Shown piece after piece: positions 18,072 to 26,087 of a DNA stretch of 64,000 nt. The translations under genes and the position numbers were made by a program. The number at the start of each line of letters is the position of its first letter. Positions within the stretch are counted from its first letter, which is position 1. Under the pieces are notes generated by a model. The model did no database searches. It was not told where the DNA came from and saw only the letters and a list, made by a program, of their open reading frames with translations. Source of the stretch: Poseidonibacter ostreae (GTDB taxonomy: Bacteria > Campylobacterota > Campylobacteria > Campylobacterales > Arcobacteraceae); the NCBI RefSeq assembly GCF_009208055.1, contig NZ_WFKI01000010.1:1-64000 (forward strand). Direction: 5' to 3'.

Positions 18072-18144
18072 AAATTTAATATTTATTAACACATTATTAT
18101 CTTTAATTAGGTAAAATGAGGATAATTAATTTATAGGAATATAA

Positions 18145-18639
18145 ATGCCAAAAGAAAAAACATTTAAAGAAAAAATTTTAGATTATATATATATTGTATC
18201 TAAGCAACCAATCTTGTTAAGAGATTTACTTATTGCAAATAGACAATATAAAGAAGGTATGCATGTAGATCCTGCAAAACTTGGGTTCAGAATAAAACTC
18301 TCACGTGCTTATTTAGTTTATATGGGAATGATACTAAGTGTTTTAATACCTTTATCAGGACTTACACATAAACCTTTAGCTGATATAGATTCACATATAT
18401 CTATAATAGGAGCTGTTGTTATTACAGCAATTATATTTATTGGCTTTAATTTTTTTAGAGCTAAAATGAGAGATGCTATAACTATTGAACTTATAAAAAG
18501 ATCTTGGAAAATACATTTTCCTTTTTTCTCTTATGATGAATATTCAGAAAAAATTGAAGAAATTTTTGAAAAATCTTTGAAAGAAGAAGTTTCAAAAAGA
18601 GAATTAGAAAAATATATCTTAGATAACCTTACAGAATAA
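18145..18639 (+). CDS. Hypothetical membrane protein with two transmembrane segments
   Basis: 164 residues, not recognised. A charged N-terminal section of about 50 residues precedes two hydrophobic segments (about 54-70, AYLVYMGMILSVLIPL, and about 86-104, IIGAVVITAIIFIGFNFF). The C-terminal half is charged and helical (EKIEEIFEKSLKEEVSKRELEKYI). AGGA precedes the ATG. It stands alone between the Tor-like kinase and a convergent gene, with a hairpin over its stop codon. Confidence 0.7.
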   Translation: MPKEKTFKEKILDYIYIVSKQPILLRDLLIANRQYKEGMHVDPAKLGFRIKLSRAYLVYMGMILSVLIPLSGLTHKPLADIDSHISIIGAVVITAIIFIGFNFFRAKMRDAITIELIKRSWKIHFPFFSYDEYSEKIEEIFEKSLKEEVSKRELEKYILDNLTE

Positions 18640-18649
18640 TCTCTGTAAG
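18628..18649. terminator. Hairpin overlapping the stop codon of the 18145 gene
   Basis: CTTACAGA (18628-18635) pairs with TCTGTAAG (18642-18649) across a 6-base loop that contains the TAA; ATTATTTTA follows. Candidate terminator between convergent genes. Confidence 0.4.
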
Positions 18650-18666
18650 ATTATTTTACGAATATC

Positions 18667-19482
18667 TTATTTCTTTAAATCTAAATCTAGATGTATTTTA
18701 GTAAAAGTAAGTAAGGACTCAACAAAAGCTTTCGCACAATTTTCTCTATTTTCATTTGTATCTCTTACATCTTTATATGGAAACTCTATTTGAATTCCAC
18801 TAATATTCCCACCATTTAAAGACCCATGGCTAATAGTATTGTAAGCACCCTCAAAATAGTTGTCATCACTTGCATATGGAAGTTTTACAGAAGGTACTGA
18901 ATCATAACCTTCATTACACATCAAACTTCCCATAGAGTGTGGACCTCTTAATTGATCTATAAAACACTCTTTTGTAAATTTTGATAAAGCAGAAATACTT
19001 GAATTCTCAATATTAGATTTCTCTTTTAGTGAACCATCATGTTGCTTGATAATAGAATTATCAAGTAAGTATCCAAACTCTAAATATCCTTTAGGATGTG
19101 ATTGTCCATGAATATCTATATATAAACCTTTTGAAAACTTATTTTCTATCTCTTTTTTAGAAATTTTAATAAAGTCATGAAATTGATTATAAGGAATACT
19201 TGCTTTTTCATCTTCATAAGCTTCTTCTTTTGCTCTATTTATATCTACTTTGACTCTTGAAATATCAGCAATTACTGCATAAGGTGTAAGCTGTGTTTGT
19301 TTATGAAATTCTTTTATAATTAATTCCGTAAGTTCATAAGTGTAATCATCTTTATCAAATACACCTTTGGTTCTTGTTTTTATCTCTTTTGGTTCTTCTT
19401 CTCCACCATGAGGAGCACTTAATATTATTGGTGCATTTCCTTGGTAATATTTTATATGATTTTTTTTAATTGCTTTAGTCAT
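18667..19482 (-). CDS. N-formylglutamate amidohydrolase-like protein
   Basis: 271 residues. The family zinc motifs are visible: IILSAPHGGEEEP (17-29), a conserved Arg/Asp region VIADISRVKVDINRAKEEAY, DIHGQSHP (about 122-129) and a late IQIEFPYKDVRD. N-formylglutamate amidohydrolases release formate from N-formylglutamate in histidine breakdown, but no hut genes are nearby, so the real substrate is open. The ATG at 19482 overlaps the end of the MnmC-like gene by 8 bp, placing it last in a luxS-led gene string. Confidence 0.8.
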   Translation of the reverse strand: MTKAIKKNHIKYYQGNAPIILSAPHGGEEEPKEIKTRTKGVFDKDDYTYELTELIIKEFHKQTQLTPYAVIADISRVKVDINRAKEEAYEDEKASIPYNQFHDFIKISKKEIENKFSKGLYIDIHGQSHPKGYLEFGYLLDNSIIKQHDGSLKEKSNIENSSISALSKFTKECFIDQLRGPHSMGSLMCNEGYDSVPSVKLPYASDDNYFEGAYNTISHGSLNGGNISGIQIEFPYKDVRDTNENRENCAKAFVESLLTFTKIHLDLDLKK

Positions 19483-20221
19483 AAATCGCTTTTGCGTCCT
19501 TGTTTCTTTCTCTTTTTAAATCCATATCGATATATTTACCTAATACGTCTTTTTTTGTTTTTGTTGCTAATGTAATTTTTCTTTTTACAGGTCTATATTC
19601 ATATATAAAAAATCTTGCTTCATTCATTGATAATCTAATAGGAGTTGCAACTGAGTAAGAACTCATCACACAATCATCTTTACATAGTTTATATATATCA
19701 TCAAAGTACTCTTTTGTCCAAAGTTCAGTATTTACGTCTGATGAAAAAGCATCTTGATATATTATGTCAAAGGATTCTTTTTCTAGTGTTTTTATATACT
19801 CTCTAGCATCACCTATATTTACTTCTATTTTTATCTTTTTATCTTCATATTTAAGATTTTTTGATACTTCAATTATTATATGCTTAATCTTTTCAAACTC
19901 TTTGGGAAACTCAAAGTTTTCTAAAGATTTTACTAAGTTTCCATCTAACTCAGGAGAGTAAATAGATACTTTTATATCTAAGTTATGTTTTATAATATAA
20001 TATAGTGTAGTAAAAGTGTTATATCCAATTCCAAAGCAGATATCTAAAATCTTTAGTTCTTTTTTATTTTCATGAAATTGAAATGTTGGGAGTATATGTT
20101 TTGATAGCGCTTCATTTATAGCACCATCATCAGGATTGTGATAGTGCTGATTGTATCTTGATGAAAAAAGTGTGTTTGAACCATCTTTAGTTGAAACTAC
20201 ACTATTTATATTATCTTGCAA
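19475..20221 (-). CDS. MnmC/MnmD-like tRNA wobble-uridine methyltransferase
   Basis: 248 residues with the DUF752/MnmC methyltransferase domain: TLFSSRYNQHYHNPDDGAI (17-35), SAM motif LDICFGIGYNTF, and YQDAFSSDVNTELWTKEYF. In E. coli this domain finishes 5-methylaminomethyl-uridine at tRNA position 34; the FAD oxidase domain is absent, as in stand-alone MnmD proteins. The start is TTG at 20221; no other start is available before the conserved region and the ribosome binding site is weak, so translation may depend on the upstream gene that ends 16 bp away. Confidence 0.82.
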   Translation of the reverse strand: MQDNINSVVSTKDGSNTLFSSRYNQHYHNPDDGAINEALSKHILPTFQFHENKKELKILDICFGIGYNTFTTLYYIIKHNLDIKVSIYSPELDGNLVKSLENFEFPKEFEKIKHIIIEVSKNLKYEDKKIKIEVNIGDAREYIKTLEKESFDIIYQDAFSSDVNTELWTKEYFDDIYKLCKDDCVMSSYSVATPIRLSMNEARFFIYEYRPVKRKITLATKTKKDVLGKYIDMDLKRERNKDAKAIYD

Positions 20222-20236
20222 TATTTAAAGTCACTT

Positions 20237-20680
20237 TTAAAGACCATTGTCCCAGTGGTGCATTTTTTTTGCAGTGAAAATATAAGTATCATCAAAAAGT
20301 TCAATACAGTTTGCTGCTTGAAAACCAATATTTTCTAAAAGTTCCAAAAGTTCATACTTATTATCATTTTCTATTTTTTCTAAAATGATTATATTTCCAG
20401 AGTTTTCAATTGCTTTATACATCAGTTTTAATATCTGTTCTTGATTAGGACAAGATGTTAGAATGTTTCCTAAAACTACATATTCATATTCTCTAGCAGT
20501 TCCTCGTAGTTTCGCACTTGATTCATCTATAAAAGGAATATACTTGATATTCCCTTCATTTTTTTTTCTTACTTCTTCAAGTGCTAAATCAACTAAACCT
20601 AAAGAGTTATCAATATGTAAGATTGCAATATTTATGTAATCTGCAAATAACTCTTTAAACAAAGATAGCTTTTTTTCCAT
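20237..20680 (-). CDS. Hypothetical protein, possible methyltransferase-like fold, next to luxS
   Basis: 147 residues, family not recognised. The alternating pattern NIAILHIDNSLGLVDLAL, YEYVVLGNIL and SGNIIILEKIEN resembles the later strands of a class I methyltransferase, and the end (DDTYIFTAKK) is typical of such folds, but the glycine-rich SAM loop is missing. GGAAACT lies upstream of the ATG, which begins 6 bp after luxS ends. It may belong with the MnmC-like gene or the methyl cycle; this is inference. Confidence 0.7.
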   Translation of the reverse strand: MEKKLSLFKELFADYINIAILHIDNSLGLVDLALEEVRKKNEGNIKYIPFIDESSAKLRGTAREYEYVVLGNILTSCPNQEQILKLMYKAIENSGNIIILEKIENDNKYELLELLENIGFQAANCIELFDDTYIFTAKKMHHWDNGL

Positions 20681-20686
20681 GAGGTT

Positions 20687-21202
20687 TTAGTTTCCTAAAG
20701 AAGCTAACTTTTCATCTGAAAGGAATAAGTCTTCATTTGACATAATTCCAATATCACTATTTAAAATATCTTGAGCAATCTCTTTTGCTTCGCTTAATGA
20801 GTGCATTTCACAAGTTCCACATTGGAAAATGTTTAATTCAGGAATATCATCTTGCTTTTCAACATCAATAACATCTTGCATAGCAGCTCTCCATGCAGCT
20901 CCAACAGTTTTTTCATCTGGATTTCCTAATAAACTCATGTAAAAACCAGTTCTACAACCCATTGGAGAAACATCAATAATCTCAACTGTATCACTATTTA
21001 AATGATTTCTAATAAATCCAGCAAATAAGTGTTCTAAAGTATGAATACCTTTTTCACTTAACATCTTTTCATTTGGTACACAAAATCTTAAATCAAAAAC
21101 TGTAATAATATCACCTGATGGTGATTTCATAGTCTTTGCAACTCTAACTGCAGGTGCTGGCATAATTGTGTGATCTACTCTAAAACTGTCTAATAATGGC
21201 AT
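20687..21202 (-). CDS. luxS: S-ribosylhomocysteine lyase
   Basis: 171 residues. Cleaves S-ribosylhomocysteine to homocysteine and DPD, the precursor of autoinducer-2. Metal ligands H54 and H58 lie in HTLEH, with C128 in FQCGTCEMH; the catalytic C83 is in SPMGCRTGFY. Length and motifs are complete. AAGGA precedes the ATG and a TATAAT lies 59 bp upstream of the start. It leads a string of four close or overlapping genes. No pfs/mtnN gene is in the window. Confidence 0.97.
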   Translation of the reverse strand: MPLLDSFRVDHTIMPAPAVRVAKTMKSPSGDIITVFDLRFCVPNEKMLSEKGIHTLEHLFAGFIRNHLNSDTVEIIDVSPMGCRTGFYMSLLGNPDEKTVGAAWRAAMQDVIDVEKQDDIPELNIFQCGTCEMHSLSEAKEIAQDILNSDIGIMSNEDLFLSDEKLASLGN

Positions 21203-21260
21203 AATAATTCCTTTTAATTTTTAATATAATTTATTCATATATATTTGTTGTTAAGATGCG

Positions 21261-21266
21261 ATTATA
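21261..21266 (-). promoter_or_regulatory. Candidate -10 of the luxS transcription unit
   Basis: Reverse-strand TATAAT in the context GATATAATCG; the spacer to the luxS start is AT-rich and has no other promoter-like hexamer as good. Confidence 0.45.
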
Positions 21267-21282
21267 TCTAAAGTTTAGTAAA

Positions 21283-21504
21283 TTAGTTTATATATTCATA
21301 GTTTTTGATTAGAGTTTTTAAATATTTCGTAGCTTTTGTTTTTTGATAAAAAACAAATCCAATTATAGGTAGAATTCCCAATCCATAGGTAAATAAAATA
21401 GATAAAATTATAAGTAGAGTGATAAATAAAGTATAAGAATTATCAAGTTCAGCATCTAGTATCAAAGTATTTGAATCAAATTTAGCTGTAAGATTATATT
21501 TCAA
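21283..21504 (-). CDS. Small membrane protein, C-terminal half of a frameshifted gene
   Basis: 73 residues if started at TTG 21504. A short amphipathic section (KYNLTAKFDSNTLILDAEL) is followed by a hydrophobic segment at about 25-52 and a basic tail. The TTG overlaps the TGA of the 54-codon frame upstream (TTTTGA). Adding a single T to the TTTT run would join the two into one 127-residue protein reading ...PIDTFLKYNL..., which flows naturally. So this is either the coupled second gene or the second half of a broken or recoded gene. Function unknown. Confidence 0.55.
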   Translation of the reverse strand: MKYNLTAKFDSNTLILDAELDNSYTLFITLLIILSILFTYGLGILPIIGFVFYQKTKATKYLKTLIKNYEYIN

Positions 21505-21665
21505 AATGTATCAATAGGATTTTTAGCAATAGTTAGTATATTTTTATCAATACTGTGTTCATATTTTTTATCTTTTGATAGTTGTTTATTTAAAAACTCA
21601 TATAAATCTTTTTTGTCTTTTTTTAATTTTAACTCTTTGATAACTTGTACATCAAACATTCCCAT
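21501..21665 (-). CDS. Small hypothetical protein, N-terminal half of a frameshifted gene
   Basis: 54 codons, MGMFDVQVIKELKL... to ...AKNPIDTF, stop TGA at 21503-21501. AAGG lies about 8 bp before the ATG at 21665. Charged and probably cytoplasmic. Its end overlaps the next frame by 4 bp in a T-run; see the entry at 21283. Not recognised. Confidence 0.5.
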   Translation of the reverse strand: MGMFDVQVIKELKLKKDKKDLYEFLNKQLSKDKKYEHSIDKNILTIAKNPIDTF

Positions 21666-21759
21666 AATAAGCCTTGATTTTATTTTGAGTATATCAAAAA
21701 ATAAAAGCTAGACTATTTTATGTTTGTTTATTATTTATACAAGTGTATAAAGTTTTTAA

Positions 21760-22878
21760 TCAAAATACTAAAGTATAAAAAGTAGCTCTTGCAAGTCCAT
21801 GTTTTTCCATAATATTTTGCTCAACTAGATTAGATAAATCTCTATTTGCTGTAACTCTTGTAGCTTTTGTAATATTCATATATTTTTTTACTTTCATTCC
21901 ACCTTCAAAATCTTCTGGTAGTAAAGCTAACATTTTTTGGATAGCTTTTTTTTGTCTATCATTTAACTTTTTGTTTTGAATTTTTGAATAAAAATTCGTT
22001 TTTAGTTTAACTGTATTAATTTTTTCTAATGATGAAGATATTGATTCTTCATATAATTTGATATTCCACCTTATCCACTCATTTATGTCAAGACTTGTAT
22101 TTGTACATGTATTATCTAAAACCTGATAATATTCTTTTCTTTTACTATGTATACTTGATGAAATAGAATAAAAATCTGCATTTGCAAGCTTACCTTTTGC
22201 TAGCACATAATCACATATAGCCCTTGCAATTCTTCCATTCCCATCATCAAAAGGATGGATTAGCAAGAAATATAGATGTGCTATCATAGATTTATATATA
22301 TAGTTTATTTCGTTTTCTTCGTTTATCCATTTTAGAAAATCTTCCATAAGTTTAGGTATATCTTTTGCTTTTGGTGCAATATAGTGAACTTTTTCTTTTT
22401 CCCATGAACCTGATACTATTTGCATATCTTCTAAATCTTTTCTGTATTCTCCTACAATTATCTCTTTTAATCCTGATTGACCTGTTGGAAATAAAGCCTT
22501 GTGCCATGAACATAATCTTTTTTTATCAAGTTTTGCATCATTGTTTTTTGTATCTAAGATGATTTGCACTAATGCATCACTTTGAATAGTTGAATCATAA
22601 GAATCTTCTTCTAAATCTAGCTTTAGTAGTTTATTTATAGATGAACGTATGGATGAGCGCTGTAATAGTTCCCCTTCAATTGCTGAAGTTGATATAGCTT
22701 CATTTATAAGTATTTCACTTAAAAACTCTTTTGAATTAGAGTGATTCATAAAACTATCAATCATATTCAAGTTACCAAATTTGTAAAAGAGTTCCTCTAA
22801 AGGCTGTTTATCATAAATAAAATTAGGAAAATTTTTATTTTCCCAAATCCATTTTTTTTCATAATGAGACGTTTTCAT
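21760..22878 (-). CDS. Fic-family AMP-transferase with N-terminal inhibitory motif and C-terminal winged helix
   Basis: 372 residues. Catalytic Fic motif HPFDDGNGR at 208-216, with H208 the general base. The inhibitory motif T64-S-A-I-E68-G69 lies N-terminal to it (class II Fic), so AMP transfer should be self-restrained. The Fic flap region is around VHYIAPKAKDIPKLM (164-178). The last about 65 residues look like a winged helix (LNDRQKKAIQKML...KATRVTANRDLSNLVEQ). A perfect inverted repeat ends just before the start codon, suggesting autoregulation. No antitoxin gene adjoins, and no Shine-Dalgarno is visible. Confidence 0.9.
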   Translation of the reverse strand: MKTSHYEKKWIWENKNFPNFIYDKQPLEELFYKFGNLNMIDSFMNHSNSKEFLSEILINEAISTSAIEGELLQRSSIRSSINKLLKLDLEEDSYDSTIQSDALVQIILDTKNNDAKLDKKRLCSWHKALFPTGQSGLKEIIVGEYRKDLEDMQIVSGSWEKEKVHYIAPKAKDIPKLMEDFLKWINEENEINYIYKSMIAHLYFLLIHPFDDGNGRIARAICDYVLAKGKLANADFYSISSSIHSKRKEYYQVLDNTCTNTSLDINEWIRWNIKLYEESISSSLEKINTVKLKTNFYSKIQNKKLNDRQKKAIQKMLALLPEDFEGGMKVKKYMNITKATRVTANRDLSNLVEQNIMEKHGLARATFYTLVF

Positions 22879-22881
22879 AAT

Positions 22882-22910
22882 AGTATTGTATCATTTTTTG
22901 ATACAATACT
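22882..22910. promoter_or_regulatory. Inverted-repeat operator over the fic start region
   Basis: AGTATTGTATCA (22882-22893) and TGATACAATACT (22899-22910) are perfect inverse copies around five T residues. A third half-site, TGTATCA, is at 22920-22926. The near arm ends 3 bp before the fic ATG and contains TACAAT, a possible -10, so a bound protein would block transcription start. The winged-helix tail of Fic is the obvious candidate binder. Confidence 0.6.
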
Positions 22911-22998
22911 TTATTTTTTTGTATCAAAAATCATAAAAAGGAGAAGTAAATCACTATTTAGCTGTTTCATATTTTAATCTAATTCTTTTTATGATTTA

Positions 22999-23541
22999 TT
23001 AAAGACCAAACGTAACTAATAGTTCAGAATCTTCTATCTTCACATTTTTTACAAAAGAGCCTTTAAATGAATCTTTTTTTATTGTATATATTGGCACTTG
23101 TTTAAAAACACTATCGAGAATTGGTTTGATATTTGATGTTAATGAATTTAAAATATTTTTATCTATTTTTGCATCTGTAAAATCAATATTTTCAATTGTT
23201 ACATCACTTAAATAAATTGATGAATTCTCTTTATTAAAGTAAGGTACTCCAGAAACTTCGAGTTTTCCAGTAGTCTTAGGTACAAATATTGCAGAAAGAT
23301 TTACATCTACATTTGCACTTAATCTATTTTCACCATCTTTTATAAATACATTTGGTTGTTTGATTAATAAGTTTGCTAACACAAAATCTTGTTCAATTGG
23401 AAACTTACTTGAGGGTTTATTTAATTGTCCATCATCTATTTTCATAGTTAAGCCATCTAAACCTATATCTTTTACACATCCTGTAAATAATGTAAGAGTT
23501 ATTAGAACTAAAATTGTATTTATTTGCTTTTTAAAAGTCAT
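22999..23541 (-). CDS. DUF1439/YceB-like lipoprotein
   Basis: 180 residues with lipobox LFTGC, so the mature protein begins at C22 and is probably anchored in a membrane facing the periplasm. The body matches the DUF1439 pattern: a lipid-binding-like beta fold with ANVDVNLSAIFVPKTTGKLEVSGVPYFNKE and ILDSVFKQVPIYTI near the C terminus. Function of the family is poorly known. AAGGAAAC precedes the ATG. Divergent from the efflux operon. Confidence 0.8.
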   Translation of the reverse strand: MTFKKQINTILVLITLTLFTGCVKDIGLDGLTMKIDDGQLNKPSSKFPIEQDFVLANLLIKQPNVFIKDGENRLSANVDVNLSAIFVPKTTGKLEVSGVPYFNKENSSIYLSDVTIENIDFTDAKIDKNILNSLTSNIKPILDSVFKQVPIYTIKKDSFKGSFVKNVKIEDSELLVTFGL

Positions 23542-23661
23542 TTGTTTCCTTGTCTTTTTTATATTGGGTATTTTACTATAATTTTTAAATTTATTAATAC
23601 TACATTAACACAAGACTTATACTATCCCCTTATAGATTTAATTTTCTAAAAGGAAAAGAGT

Positions 23662-24927
23662 ATGAAAATATTTTTGATTCTACCAATTCTTTATTTTTCT
23701 TTATTTGGTTTTACTCTAGAAGAAGTAGAGCAACGAGCAAAAAAAGAAAACAGTGATATTTTAATACAAAAGAATGAACTTTCAAGTACTAGTTTTGAAC
23801 TTAGGGCTAAAAAAGCAAAAAGATATGGACAAGTAGATTTGTTTTCTTCTTATACAAAATATGATAGTCCAAGAACTCTAAAGCCTTTAGCTCCTCCTAT
23901 TTCTTCTTCAGTTGTTACAAGTGAAAATATTGCAAACTATGGTGCTAGTTATACTGTAGTTTTATTTAATGGATTTAAAGATGCAAAAGATGTAGATATT
24001 GCGAATATTCAAGAATCACTACAAAAAAATATGCTAAATCTTACATATAATCAAGTTATATATAATGTACGTGCCTTATATATAGATATATTATCTTTAA
24101 GAAATCAAAAAAAAGCTCAAGATGAATACCTGAAATCCTTATTTAAATTGAAAGAAAATATCACTCAAGAAGTAAATATAGGTAAAAAAGCGAAGGTTGA
24201 ATTATTAAAAGTTGAAGCAGATTTACAAAATGTTCTTAGTGGAATAAATAATATCCAAGCAAATATAAATATTTTAAAATCTTCACTAAATGTTTTAATA
24301 AACCATGAAGGTGATTTTGAAGTAAAAGATATAGAATATAAGGCTACAAATACTCTTACTCTCCTAAATATCAGTGAGTATTTTGAAAAAATAGAAAATC
24401 TTTCTTATTTTAAGATTTCAAAGTTAAATGAACAAAAATCAATATCTGCTTATAAAAAATCAAAAGCAGCTTATTATCCAAGAATTAGTGCAAATACTCA
24501 ATACTCAGAAATCTATTCAACGCATGGAGATGATGATAAGATTTTCCAATTTGGTCTTAGTTTAAATTGGAATGCCTTTGATTTTGGAATGACAAATGCA
24601 TTAGTTGAAAAAGCAAAAATAGAGAAAATAAAAAGTTCACTAGAATTAAAGAAAAGAGAACTTGAAGTTAAACAGAAAATAATTCAAGCAATAAATCAAA
24701 TAAAACAAAGTGAACAAAACTATAAAAGTGCGAAGAAAGAGTTTTTATTTACAGAAGAAACAAATAAGATAGAAAAAATTAGATACGAACAAGAGGCAAT
24801 AGATATTTATAATTATCTTTATGCAAAAGGACAAAATGAGATTGTAAAAGCAAAAGAAATTCTAGCAAAATACAGTCTTTTAAAAGCACACTACTATTTT
24901 GAATATATATTAGAGGAAACAAAATGA
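23662..24927 (+). CDS. TolC-family outer membrane efflux protein
   Basis: 421 residues with a signal peptide (MKIFLILPILYFSLFGFT) and the two-fold repeated coiled-coil/beta plan of TolC proteins: TLEEVEQRAKKEN near residue 18, GASYTVVLFNGFKDAKD near 90, long helices, then LGLSLNWNAFDFGMTN near 290. It forms the outer-membrane channel for the pump encoded next. AAAGGAAA precedes the ATG; the stop overlaps the HlyD gene start (ATGA). Confidence 0.92.
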   Translation: MKIFLILPILYFSLFGFTLEEVEQRAKKENSDILIQKNELSSTSFELRAKKAKRYGQVDLFSSYTKYDSPRTLKPLAPPISSSVVTSENIANYGASYTVVLFNGFKDAKDVDIANIQESLQKNMLNLTYNQVIYNVRALYIDILSLRNQKKAQDEYLKSLFKLKENITQEVNIGKKAKVELLKVEADLQNVLSGINNIQANINILKSSLNVLINHEGDFEVKDIEYKATNTLTLLNISEYFEKIENLSYFKISKLNEQKSISAYKKSKAAYYPRISANTQYSEIYSTHGDDDKIFQFGLSLNWNAFDFGMTNALVEKAKIEKIKSSLELKKRELEVKQKIIQAINQIKQSEQNYKSAKKEFLFTEETNKIEKIRYEQEAIDIYNYLYAKGQNEIVKAKEILAKYSLLKAHYYFEYILEETK

Positions 24928-26087
24928 AAAAGTTAATTTTATTTATAATATTAATAGTATTAGTTTTAGCAGGTATAAAACTAATAAAAAATAAAAATGA
25001 TGAACTGGCAAATGAATCATTTGCTGTAAAACCAATTTTTACTGTAAATGTTGTAAAAGCTAAATCAAAAATAGTAGAAGAAAGAAGCACTTTTATAGCA
25101 AAACTAGAATCAACTCTTGCTCCAAAAATATCTACAAAAGTAGCAGCATATATAAAAAAAGTTCATGTCGTAGAAAATCAAGAAGTAAAAAAAGGTGATT
25201 TACTTATATCTATTGATTCAAAAGAGATAGAAAAGTCTTTAATCCAAATCAAAAACTCTATAAAATCAATACAATTATCAATCGATAGTATGAATGCAAA
25301 TGTTTCCTCTTTAAGAAATGAAACAAAAGCTTCAAAAAGTAAACTTGATCGGAATAAGATTTTATATAAAGTTGGAGGATTATCAAAAGAAAAGTTTGAA
25401 AATTCTGAAGTAGAGTATCAACTTAAAAAAGCAAAAGTTGATTCAACACTAAAAAGTATTGAAGCTAAAACTTATGAGCTTAAAGCTATTGAAAACTCGT
25501 ATGATTCAAAAAAAGCTAGTTTAGAATATTATAATATAAAATCCCCAATAAATGGAATTGTAGATAGTATCATGCTAAAAACTGGAGATATGGCACTTGC
25601 AGGAAAAACTATATTAACACTTTTATCAAAAGAACAAAAATTAACTTTTACATTTTCAAATAGTGAGATAAAAAAAGATTTAGAAGTAATTGTAAATAAT
25701 GACAGTAATAATAATGTAAAAACAAAAATATCTAAAATCTTAAAAAGCAGTGATAAGTTTTTATATCAAGCACAAATAGATTTAAATACATATCTTGACT
25801 TAGCAATTGGAAGCTTTGTAAATATTGAAGTTATTACAAAAAAGCAAGAAGCTAAAGCCCTTCCTATAAATACTATTTTACATAGAAAAGATGGTACCTA
25901 TGTTGTTCTTTATGAAGAAGATGAAAATAAAAATGCAAAATTTAGCTTTAAAAAAGTAGAAGTATTAGTTCAAAGTGAAGATTATGTTATTACAAATCCT
26001 GTAATAGAACAAAGTGTTGCACTTGCTAGTGAATCAAAATTAGTAATTTTGCCAAGTAGCAATAACTATACAATAGTGGAAAAATAG
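24924..26087 (+). CDS. RND membrane fusion (HlyD/AcrA) protein
   Basis: 387 residues. One N-terminal membrane segment (about 3-20) without a lipobox, a biotinyl-lipoyl half (ISTKVAAYIKKVHVVENQEVKKGDLLISIDS, residues about 65-95), a coiled coil (100-195), the returning lipoyl half (YYNIKSPINGIVDSIMLKTGDMA) and a beta barrel. It links the inner-membrane pump to the TolC partner. The upstream gene overlaps by 4 bp and the pump gene follows directly. Confidence 0.93.
   Translation: MKKLILFIILIVLVLAGIKLIKNKNDELANESFAVKPIFTVNVVKAKSKIVEERSTFIAKLESTLAPKISTKVAAYIKKVHVVENQEVKKGDLLISIDSKEIEKSLIQIKNSIKSIQLSIDSMNANVSSLRNETKASKSKLDRNKILYKVGGLSKEKFENSEVEYQLKKAKVDSTLKSIEAKTYELKAIENSYDSKKASLEYYNIKSPINGIVDSIMLKTGDMALAGKTILTLLSKEQKLTFTFSNSEIKKDLEVIVNNDSNNNVKTKISKILKSSDKFLYQAQIDLNTYLDLAIGSFVNIEVITKKQEAKALPINTILHRKDGTYVVLYEEDENKNAKFSFKKVEVLVQSEDYVITNPVIEQSVALASESKLVILPSSNNYTIVEK

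Noticed and set aside
21760..22910. Toxin-antitoxin pair for the Fic protein
   Set aside because: No small antitoxin frame adjoins, and the inhibitory motif TSAIEG is inside the Fic protein itself.
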